DNA from: Bacillota bacterium
GTDB taxonomy: Bacteria; Bacillota; Clostridia; Saccharofermentanales; UBA5734
NCBI GenBank assembly: GCA_023438965.1
Contig: JAEXPB010000545.1
Coordinates: forward strand, 1-11,696
Direction: 5' to 3'
DNA length: 11,696 nucleotides
The notes under the pieces: model-generated
Database searches by the model: none
What the model was told of the DNA's origin: nothing
Seen by the model: only the letters and a program-made list of their open reading frames with translations
Program-made: the position numbers and the translations under genes
In this document: in pieces, positions 5,791-11,696 of the stretch
Position numbering within the stretch: position 1 is the stretch's first letter
Layout: every line of letters begins with the position of its first letter

Positions 5791-6054
5791 ATGAACCCGA
5801 CACTTGAACTGATCCTGCGTATCCTGGGCCTGGCCATCGCCGCCGCTGGCATCGTGGTGGTCTACCTGGCGCCGAAAATCGTCGACCGGAAGGGTCTGGC
5901 GGCCAGGAAGACCGTCGATCCCTATCTGATCGAGGACCTGTCGCCGGAGGAACTAACGAAATATGTCCGGAATGCGGCGATCGTCGATGTCAAGCTGCGC
6001 GGCCTGCTGATCGCCGCGCCGGGCCTGATCCTGATCCTGATCGCCTTTCGCTGA
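5791..6054 (+). CDS. Small two-helix membrane protein in the valS operon
   Basis: An 87-residue protein of unknown function. Two hydrophobic helices are clear: about residues 7-29 (ILGLAIAAAGIVVVYLAP) and about 69-86 (LRGLLIAAPGLILILIAF). Between them is a soluble stretch of about 40 residues with basic (KIVDRKGLAARK) and acidic (EDLSPEELTKYV) parts. GAGGAGGGAG at 5777-5786 fixes the ATG at 5791. It lies after the T-box terminator and 52 bases before valS with no terminator or promoter between. It should therefore be transcribed with valS and share its tRNA-Val control. No catalytic motif or known family is recognised. A link to valine supply or aminoacylation is suggested by position only. 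Confidence 0.8.
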   Translation: MNPTLELILRILGLAIAAAGIVVVYLAPKIVDRKGLAARKTVDPYLIEDLSPEELTKYVRNAAIVDVKLRGLLIAAPGLILILIAFR

Positions 6055-6106
6055 TCCGGGCCGGGCAGCCGGCCGGACTTGACCCGAACCTGAAGGAGGA
6101 ATCATC

Positions 6107-8761
6107 ATGGCCCGCATTGATCACATCGCCAAGGCTTTCGAACCCGCGGAGGCGGAAGCGCGCATTTATGGCCGCTGGTTGGAAAAAGGCTATTTCACGC
6201 CGCAGAACAAGCCGGATCGCGAGTCCTACACCATCGTCATCCCGCCGCCGAACATCACCGGCCAGCTGCACATGGGCCATGCCCTGGACAACACGCTGCA
6301 GGACATCCTGATCCGCTTCAAGCGGATGCAGGGGTACCAGACGCTCTGGCTGCCCGGCACCGACCATGCGTCGATCGCCACCGAGGCCAAGATCGTGGCC
6401 GCGATGAAGAGCGAAGGCCTGACCAAGGACGGCATCGGCCGCGAGGCTTTCCTCGAGCGGGCCTGGGAATGGAAGCGCGTTTACGGCGGCCGGATCATCG
6501 AGCAGCTGAAGCGCCTGGGCTCTTCCTGCGACTGGACCCGCGAGGCCTTCACCATGGACGAGCGGCTTTCCGGGGCGGTCAAGGAAGTTTTCGTCCGCCT
6601 GTACGAAAAAGGCCTGATCTACCGCGGCGAGCGGATCATCAACTGGTGCCCGCACTGCCTGACCTCGATCTCGGACGCAGAGGTGGAATACGAGGAGAAG
6701 GAAGGCCATTTCTGGCATCTGCGCTATCCGCTGGCCGATGGCAGCGGCAGCCTGACCCTGGCCACCACCCGGCCGGAAACCCTGCTCGGCGATACTGCCG
6801 TGGCCGTGCATCCCGAGGATGAGCGTTATCGGCACCTGATCGGCAAGACCGTCATCCTGCCGCTGGTCGGGCGTGAAATTCCGATCGTCGCCGACACCTA
6901 TGTCGAGAAGGATTTCGGCACCGGCGTCGTGAAGATCACGCCGGCCCACGACCCGAACGACTTTGAGGTCGGCCTGCGCCACAATCTGCCGGTGCTCAAC
7001 GTCATGACCGACGACGCGCACATCAACGAGAATGGCGGCGTCTACGCCGGCCTCGACCGCATGGCCGCCCGCCGGCGCATCGTCGAGGATCTGCAGGCCG
7101 GCGGCTTACTGCTCAAGACTGAGCCGCACCAGCACAATGTCGGCACCTGCTACCGCTGCTCCACCGTGGTCGAGCCGCGCGTGTCCTTCCAGTGGTTCGT
7201 CAAGATGAAGCCGCTGGCCGAACCGGCGATCAAGGCTGTGCAGGACAAAGAGACCCGCTTCGTGCCGGAGCGCTTTGAGAAGATCTACTTCAACTGGATG
7301 GAAAACATCCGCGACTGGTGCATTTCCCGCCAGCTCTGGTGGGGGCACCGGATCCCGGCCTGGTACTGCGAAGCCTGCGGCAAGACCATCGTGTCCCGCG
7401 AGACGCCGCACATTTGCCCGGACTGCGGCAGCGACCGGCTGCGCCAGGATCCGGACACGCTGGACACCTGGTTCTCCTCGGCGCTCTGGCCGTTCTCGAC
7501 CCTGGGCTGGCCGCAGGAGACCGCCGACCTGAAAGCCTTTTATCCGAGCAGCGTGCTGGTGACCGCCTACGACATCATCTTCTTCTGGGTGGCCCGGATG
7601 ATTTTCTCCGGCATCGAGCATACCGGCCGGACGCCTTTCCATACCGTGTTCATCCATGGCATCATCCGCGACGCCGAAGGCCGCAAGATGTCCAAGTCGC
7701 TGGGCAACGGCATTGACCCGCTGGAAATTATCGATGAGTATGGCGCCGATGCGCTGCGTTACGCCCTGGTCACCGGCAACGCGCCGGGCAGCGACCAGCG
7801 TTTCCAGAAGGACAAGATCGAGGCCGGCCGTAATTTCATCAATAAGATCTGGAACGCCACCCGGTTCGTCCTGATGAACTTCGACGACGAGATGGATTTT
7901 GGCGGCATCGGCCCCGACGACCTGGCCCTGGAGGACAAATGGATCCTGTCCCGCCTGCAGACCCTGAAGGCCGAAGTGCCGGTCAATCTGGACAAGTATG
8001 AAATTGGTACGGCACTGGCTAAGATCTACAGCTTCCTCTGGGAGGAGTTCTGCGACTGGTACATTGAGATCAGCAAGGCCCGCCTGGCCGACCGCGCCAA
8101 CCCCGGCCGCCGGGTCGCCCAGTTCGTCCTGAACACTGTTCTGACCGAAGCCATGCGGCTCCTGCACCCGTTCATGCCGTTCGCCACCGAGGATATCTAC
8201 AGCAACCTGATCCAGCCGGACGAAAGCATCATGATTGCCCAGTGGCCGCAGCCCGAGGCCCGCTGGCAGTTCCCGGCCGAGGAGCAGGCGATGGTCAGCC
8301 TGATGGACGCCATCCGGGCGATCCGCAATGTCCGGACCGGCCTCGGCGTGCCGCCGGCGCGCAAGGCCAGCCTGATCGTCGTGGCGCCGGACCCGGCGGT
8401 GCGCCAGCGCTTCCTAGACGGCACGGCCTTCCTGCAGCGCCTGGCCGGGGTCTCGACCCTGGAGGCCCGGCCGGACAAGGCCGGCATCCCGCTGACCGCC
8501 GTGACGGCTCTGTTCTCGGGCGGCGAAGTCTACCTGCCGCTGGCCGATCTGATCGACATCGATAAGGAGATCGAGCGCCTGGAAAAGGAGAAAGCAAACC
8601 TGGCCAAGGAACTGGAACGGGTTTCCGGCAAGCTGGCCAACCCGGAATTCACCGGCCGGGCGCCGGAGAAAGTGATCCAGGCGGAGCGCGACAAGCTGGT
8701 CCGCTACCAGGAAATGTTCCGCAATGCCGGCGAACGTCTGGCGACGCTTCGCCAGGCCTGA
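6107..8761 (+). CDS. valS: Valyl-tRNA synthetase
   Basis: An 884-residue class Ia aminoacyl-tRNA synthetase that attaches valine to tRNA-Val in the cytoplasm. The Rossmann-fold signature HMGH is at residues 55-58 (PPNITGQLHMGHALDN) and KMSKS is at 527-531. The CP1 editing domain, which clears mischarged threonine, spans roughly 190-345 and contains the TTRPETLLGD motif at 220 onward. A zinc-ribbon-like cysteine set is at C421, C424, C437 and C440. The anticodon-binding helical domain follows KMSKS at about 600-750. A charged C-terminal coiled coil (from about 817, KEIERLEKEKANLAKELERV) is typical of bacterial ValRS. Length and all motifs are intact. AAGGAGG at 6093-6099 fixes ATG 6107. Expression is controlled by the upstream Val T-box. 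Confidence 0.98.
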   Translation: MARIDHIAKAFEPAEAEARIYGRWLEKGYFTPQNKPDRESYTIVIPPPNITGQLHMGHALDNTLQDILIRFKRMQGYQTLWLPGTDHASIATEAKIVAAMKSEGLTKDGIGREAFLERAWEWKRVYGGRIIEQLKRLGSSCDWTREAFTMDERLSGAVKEVFVRLYEKGLIYRGERIINWCPHCLTSISDAEVEYEEKEGHFWHLRYPLADGSGSLTLATTRPETLLGDTAVAVHPEDERYRHLIGKTVILPLVGREIPIVADTYVEKDFGTGVVKITPAHDPNDFEVGLRHNLPVLNVMTDDAHINENGGVYAGLDRMAARRRIVEDLQAGGLLLKTEPHQHNVGTCYRCSTVVEPRVSFQWFVKMKPLAEPAIKAVQDKETRFVPERFEKIYFNWMENIRDWCISRQLWWGHRIPAWYCEACGKTIVSRETPHICPDCGSDRLRQDPDTLDTWFSSALWPFSTLGWPQETADLKAFYPSSVLVTAYDIIFFWVARMIFSGIEHTGRTPFHTVFIHGIIRDAEGRKMSKSLGNGIDPLEIIDEYGADALRYALVTGNAPGSDQRFQKDKIEAGRNFINKIWNATRFVLMNFDDEMDFGGIGPDDLALEDKWILSRLQTLKAEVPVNLDKYEIGTALAKIYSFLWEEFCDWYIEISKARLADRANPGRRVAQFVLNTVLTEAMRLLHPFMPFATEDIYSNLIQPDESIMIAQWPQPEARWQFPAEEQAMVSLMDAIRAIRNVRTGLGVPPARKASLIVVAPDPAVRQRFLDGTAFLQRLAGVSTLEARPDKAGIPLTAVTALFSGGEVYLPLADLIDIDKEIERLEKEKANLAKELERVSGKLANPEFTGRAPEKVIQAERDKLVRYQEMFRNAGERLATLRQA

Positions 8762-8763
8762 CT

Positions 8764-8779
8764 GCCCGGCTGTCCGGGC
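8764..8779 (+). terminator. Possible weak terminator after valS
   Basis: A six-bp perfect hairpin, GCCCGG-CTGT-CCGGGC, starts 3 bases after the valS stop. The nearest T run (8793-8797) lies about 14 bases past the stem, so intrinsic termination would be inefficient. It may instead stabilise the 3' end. Confidence 0.35.
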
Positions 8780-8799
8780 CGTGGAAATGAAATTTTTGA

Positions 8800-8828
8800 T
8801 TGACGGATGGCCCATTCGATCATAGAAT
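8800..8828 (+). promoter_or_regulatory. Strong promoter for fructose-bisphosphate aldolase
   Basis: TTGACG (8800-8805) and TAGAAT (8823-8828) each match the consensus in five of six positions, with ideal 17 bp spacing. Transcription should start near 8835, giving a leader of about 70 bases. This is the best housekeeping promoter in the window and fits a highly expressed glycolytic gene. Confidence 0.75.
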
Positions 8829-8868
8829 AAATGTGTATGGGCTGGACTCAGACCCTGATCACCCATCC

Positions 8869-8884
8869 GGTCAGCCCGCTGACC
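8869..8884 (+). promoter_or_regulatory. Leader hairpin just before the aldolase ribosome binding site
   Basis: GGTCAG (8869-8874) and CTGACC (8879-8884) form a perfect six-bp stem with a CCCG loop, 8 bases upstream of the AAGGAG at 8893-8898. It does not cover the ribosome binding site, so an mRNA-stabilising role is more likely than blocking translation. No known riboswitch is recognised. Confidence 0.3.
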
Positions 8885-8907
8885 AAGCAATAAAGGAGTT
8901 GAACATC

Positions 8908-9843
8908 ATGCCTCTCGTCACAACCAAGGAAATGTTCCAGAAAGCCTACGACGGCGGATATGCCATTGGCGCCTTCAACGTCAACAACATGGAGATCATC
9001 CAGGGCATCACCGAAGCCGCCAAGGAGCTCAACGCTCCGCTGATCCTGCAGGTTTCTTCCGGCGCCCGCAAGTATGCCAACCACACCTATCTCGTCAAGC
9101 TGGTTGAGGCTGCCCTGATCGAGACCAACCTGCCGATCGCCCTGCACCTGGACCATGGCGACACCTTTGAACTCTGCAAGAGCTGCATCGACGGCGGTTT
9201 TTCCTCGGTCATGATCGATGGCTCCCACCACAGCTATGAAGAGAACATCGTCCTGACCAAGAAGGTCGTCGAGTATGCCCATGCCCACGGCGTGGTCGTC
9301 GAAGCCGAACTCGGCCGCCTGGCCGGCATCGAGGACGCCGTCAACGTCTCCGCGGAAGACGCTTCCTACACCCGTCCGGAACAGGTCTTCGACTTTGTCG
9401 GCCGCACCGGCTGCGACTCCCTGGCCATCGCCATCGGCACCAGCCACGGCGCCTACAAGTTCAAGCCCGGCCAGAAGCCCCAGCTGCGCTTTGACATCCT
9501 GCATGAAATCGAAAAGAAGCTGCCCGGCTTCCCGATCGTCCTGCACGGCGCCAGCTCGGTTATCCCGGAGTTTGTCCAGATGATCAACCAGTTCGGCGGC
9601 AATATGCCCGACGCGATCGGCATTCCGGAAGAGATGCTCCGCGAAGCCGCCCGCAGCGCGGTGTGCAAGATCAACATCGACTCCGACCTGCGCCTGGCCA
9701 TGACTGCCACGATCCGCAAGTACTTCGCCGAGAATCCGAGCCATTTCGATCCTCGCCAGTACCTGGCTCCGGCCCGCACCGCCATCAAGGCCATGGTCGC
9801 TCACAAGATCAAGAACGTTCTGGGCTGCGACGGCAAGGCCTGA
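8908..9843 (+). CDS. fba: Class II fructose-1,6-bisphosphate aldolase
   Basis: A 311-residue, zinc-dependent aldolase that reversibly splits fructose-1,6-bisphosphate to dihydroxyacetone phosphate and glyceraldehyde-3-phosphate in glycolysis. The family landmarks are present. LHLDHGD contains H80, the catalytic-type D82 and the zinc ligand H83. EAELG contains E132/E134. GTSHGAYK contains H180 and LHGASS contains H213. NIDSDLRLA near residue 250 is the phosphate-binding NxDTD-type segment. ATG 8908, with AAGGAG at 8893-8898, is the start; an upstream in-frame TTG at 8800 coincides with the promoter -35 and is rejected. Tagatose-bisphosphate or ketose-bisphosphate aldolases of the same fold cannot be fully excluded, but sequence pattern and monocistronic housekeeping setting favour fba. 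Confidence 0.93.
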   Translation: MPLVTTKEMFQKAYDGGYAIGAFNVNNMEIIQGITEAAKELNAPLILQVSSGARKYANHTYLVKLVEAALIETNLPIALHLDHGDTFELCKSCIDGGFSSVMIDGSHHSYEENIVLTKKVVEYAHAHGVVVEAELGRLAGIEDAVNVSAEDASYTRPEQVFDFVGRTGCDSLAIAIGTSHGAYKFKPGQKPQLRFDILHEIEKKLPGFPIVLHGASSVIPEFVQMINQFGGNMPDAIGIPEEMLREAARSAVCKINIDSDLRLAMTATIRKYFAENPSHFDPRQYLAPARTAIKAMVAHKIKNVLGCDGKA

Positions 9844-9869
9844 TCGCCGACATGATAACAGCAACCGGC

Positions 9870-9895
9870 AAAGGGATCGCTTCGGCGGTCCCTTT
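9870..9895 (+). terminator. UUCG-loop hairpin terminator after the aldolase
   Basis: AAAGGGATCGC (9870-9880) pairs with GCGGTCCCTTT (9885-9895) through 11 bp, including one G-T wobble. The loop is the extra-stable TTCG closed by C-G. The T tract is only the three T bases of the stem end, so it may act as a terminator or a 3'-end stabiliser. It sits 26 bases after the stop. Confidence 0.65.
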
Positions 9896-9936
9896 GTGCT
9901 GAGAACGAGCTTCACCGCTCCAGGGAGGCAACCATC

Positions 9937-10962
9937 ATGCGACGTTATCTGATCCCGCGCACCAATCTCTGGGCCGCCCCGCTTTGCCTGGGCACCGGCA
10001 GCTTTACCGTCGAGCAGGAACGGCAGGCCCGCGAACAGCTGGACTGCTTTGTCGATCTGGGCGGCAACCTGATCGATACGGCCAACATTTATGGCCAGAA
10101 AAAGACCGGTGACGAGAACAGCAGCGAGCGGATCATCGGTCGCTGGCTGCAGGACCGCGGTCAGCCGGCCGACATTCTGGTCAGCAGCAAGGGCGGCCAT
10201 CCGCCGCTGGAGGACCTGCACCGCTCGCGCCTCGATGCGGACAGCCTGACCGCCGATCTGGATCTCAGCCGCCGCACCTTGGGCCGGGATTGCCTGGACC
10301 TGTATTTCCTGCATCGGGACGATCCGGCCCAGCCGGCGGAAGCCCTGCTCAGCCAGCTGGAACGCTTCCGGCAGGCCGGCTGGATCCGGTATTACGGCCT
10401 GTCCAACTGGTCGGCCGGGCGTCTGGAGCAGGCGCTGGCCTGGTGCGGTCAGCTGGAGGACTGCGGCCTGGCGGCGGTGCAGAACCGCTGGAGCCTGGCG
10501 CAGTATAATCCGGAAGGTTCGCCGGATGATACGCTGGCGGCTGTCGATGCGCCGGTCTGGCAGATCCTGCGCCGGCAAGACCTGGCCTTGCTGGCCTACT
10601 CGGCCATGGCCAAGGGCTTCTTCAACAAGCTGCAGCCCGTTGGCGGCCAGCCGGTCGCAGAAGCGGGAACGGGGCGGGAACCGTCAGCTCAGCTGGATTT
10701 CGCCAGCCTGCCGGAAAAACTGCGCCGTTATTACCTGAATGACCTTAATCTGCGGCGGGCGGAAGCAGTCTGGGCGATTGCCGCCGACCGCAAGCGGCCG
10801 CCGGCGCAGATTGCCTTGGCCTGGCTGCTGCAGCAGCCGTTTCCGGTTTTTCCGGTGGTGTCCTTTTCTGCGCTGCATCAGATTGAAGAGGCGATGGGCA
10901 CGCCGGCCATTCAACTGACCGAGGAGGAAATGCAGCGGCTATCCGCCGGTTCGGTCTGCTGA
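9937..10962 (+). CDS. Aldo/keto reductase
   Basis: A 341-residue NAD(P)H-dependent oxidoreductase of the aldo/keto reductase TIM-barrel family, cytoplasmic, reducing an unknown aldehyde or ketone. The catalytic tetrad is intact: D47 and Y52 in DTANIYG, K85 in SSKGG, and H126 in FLHRDD. YYGLSNWSAGRLEQA (about residues 151-165) is the typical GxSN region. The C-terminal stretch RKRPPAQIALAWLLQQ and PVVSFSALHQIEEAMG is the usual cofactor-binding end. GGGAGG at 9923-9928 fixes the start. It is probably transcribed alone: the aldolase terminator precedes it and a convergent gene follows. The substrate cannot be read from the sequence; the long form with SSKGGHPP resembles the bacterial broad-specificity (YajO/tas-like) group. 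Confidence 0.9.
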   Translation: MRRYLIPRTNLWAAPLCLGTGSFTVEQERQAREQLDCFVDLGGNLIDTANIYGQKKTGDENSSERIIGRWLQDRGQPADILVSSKGGHPPLEDLHRSRLDADSLTADLDLSRRTLGRDCLDLYFLHRDDPAQPAEALLSQLERFRQAGWIRYYGLSNWSAGRLEQALAWCGQLEDCGLAAVQNRWSLAQYNPEGSPDDTLAAVDAPVWQILRRQDLALLAYSAMAKGFFNKLQPVGGQPVAEAGTGREPSAQLDFASLPEKLRRYYLNDLNLRRAEAVWAIAADRKRPPAQIALAWLLQQPFPVFPVVSFSALHQIEEAMGTPAIQLTEEEMQRLSAGSVC

Positions 10963-10963
10963 A

Positions 10964-10991
10964 GACCGGTCCGGCGCCGCAGGGACTGGTC
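10964..10991. terminator. Possible shared hairpin between convergent genes
   Basis: GACCGGTCC (10964-10972) and GGACTGGTC (10983-10991) can pair over 9 bp with one G-T wobble around a 10-base loop. It fills the 27-bp gap between two convergent genes and reaches into the sortase stop codon. There is no T tract on either strand, so evidence for termination is only structural. Confidence 0.35.
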
Positions 10992-11696
10992 AGGACAGCG
11001 GTTCGGTCTTGATCAGCTTGCCCTTGACAAGCAGGCGGTGGGAGGCAACGCGGACCGGTGTGCAGGTTACCAGCATGATCCGGCTGCCTTCGACCGGGGC
11101 GTATATTTCGGCCGGCAGCTGATCCGGCAAGATGGTGTCGATCCGGTCCACTTCATAGGTATAGCGGTTTTTCTTGTCTTCAATGATCACCTGATCGCCG
11201 ATTTTCACTTCATCCAGCCGGTTGAAATGCCGGCCGTAAGTGTACATGCGGTGGCCGAACAAAATGCAGTTGCCTGGCTGGCCCAGCCCCGCGCTGTTCG
11301 TGAAGTGGCTGATGGCCACCCGCAGATTGTATTTGGTGGCCCCTTCGGCGATGGGCATGTTCAGGTTGATGACCGGGATCTTGATCCGACCGATTGCCGT
11401 AACGACGACCTGGGGCACCGGCGTGGGTGTTGGCTTGGCCGGCTTGGCGGCTGTGGTTTCCGCCGTTGGCCCGGTTTCTTCCGTTTCGTCGGTGCTGCTG
11501 ACCGTTTCCGGCGCATTGGAACTGGTCGGGAAGGACTCGTCGGCCTCCAAATAATCCAGTTCTTCGCCCGGCACCGCAAAATCGGTCGGGTTGATGACGA
11601 TCGTACCGTCACCCTGGTTAAAAGCCTGGTCCAGGTTCCGGGTCAGCCGGTCCTGCTGCCAATGGATATAAACCGGTTTCAAGACCAGATACAAGC
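10990..11696 (-). CDS. Sortase family transpeptidase (N-terminus beyond the window)
   Basis: About 234 residues are visible; the 5' end runs off the window edge, so the expected N-terminal membrane anchor is not seen. Sortases cut a C-terminal sorting signal and join surface proteins to the cell wall or to each other. Residue numbers here count from the first visible full codon. The catalytic triad is present: H148 in ILFGHRMYTYG, C211 in MLVTCTPV and R220 in SHRLLVKG. The beta-barrel domain begins near IGRIKIPVINLNMPI (about residue 103). It is preceded by an acidic, then Pro/Thr-rich linker (SSTDETEETGPTAETT, KPTPTPVPQ) that would hold it off the membrane. The TCTPxxxxSHRLLVKG tail resembles class C and D sortases, but the class cannot be settled without the N-terminus. 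No substrate with LPxTG is in the window. Confidence 0.88.
   Translation of the reverse strand, partial: LYLVLKPVYIHWQQDRLTRNLDQAFNQGDGTIVINPTDFAVPGEELDYLEADESFPTSSNAPETVSSTDETEETGPTAETTAAKPAKPTPTPVPQVVVTAIGRIKIPVINLNMPIAEGATKYNLRVAISHFTNSAGLGQPGNCILFGHRMYTYGRHFNRLDEVKIGDQVIIEDKKNRYTYEVDRIDTILPDQLPAEIYAPVEGSRIMLVTCTPVRVASHRLLVKGKLIKTEPLS

Noticed and set aside
5495..5807. Short ORFs of 65-85 codons on both strands in the valS leader
   Set aside because: The sequence is a structured T-box RNA with matching stems and motifs; the ORFs have no start signals.
5990..8167. Long minus-strand open frames over valS
   Set aside because: Antisense shadows of valS; no motifs, and the plus strand has intact HMGH and KMSKS.
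8800..8907. N-terminal extension of the aldolase from a TTG
   Set aside because: The TTG is the -35 box of a near-consensus promoter, and a strong AAGGAG precedes ATG 8908, where family homology (MPLVTTKEM) begins.
8848..10578. 576-codon open frame on the minus strand across aldolase and aldo/keto reductase
   Set aside because: It spans two well-supported plus-strand genes plus their promoter-terminator spacer. Its protein sequence is typical antisense shadow of GC-rich codons.

Overview
The window reads as a chromosomal segment of an anaerobic, high-GC, Firmicute-type bacterium, probably a Clostridia-like lineage. The reasons are an anaerobic ribonucleotide reductase pair (nrdD end, nrdG), a complete tRNA-Val-type T-box leader before valS, strong AAGGAGG-type ribosome binding sites, a class II aldolase and a sortase. 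The core genes are visibly GC-rich. Species cannot be fixed from the sequence alone.

Layout: (1) 1-668, the 3' end of nrdD, which carries the glycyl-radical motif, and the complete nrdG activase 6 bases later. (2) 669-2879, a promoter and a large sialate O-acetylesterase-type SGNH hydrolase with an extra C-terminal beta-sandwich-like domain. (3) 2880-5501, a sharply AT-rich island of small unrecognised genes. Two of them appear split by one-base contractions of homopolymer runs. The island ends in a decayed IS256-family transposase on the minus strand. (4) 5518-8761, a promoter, a valine T-box (specifier GTC, antiterminator and terminator all legible), a small two-helix membrane protein and valS. 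(5) 8764-9895, a near-consensus promoter, a class II fructose-bisphosphate aldolase and a UUCG-loop hairpin terminator. (6) 9937-10962, an aldo/keto reductase with an intact catalytic tetrad. (7) 10990-11696, a convergent sortase cut off at its N-terminus by the window edge.

The GC-rich genes are ordinary housekeeping or accessory metabolism: anaerobic dNTP synthesis, valyl-tRNA charging under tRNA feedback, glycolysis and carbohydrate deacetylation. The island is the accessory part. Its short, AT-rich, mutually unrelated ORFs next to a dead transposase resemble the orphan-gene (possibly immunity-gene) clusters that build up at insertion hot spots, but no toxin is visible and that reading is inference. 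No rRNA, tRNA or CRISPR array was seen.
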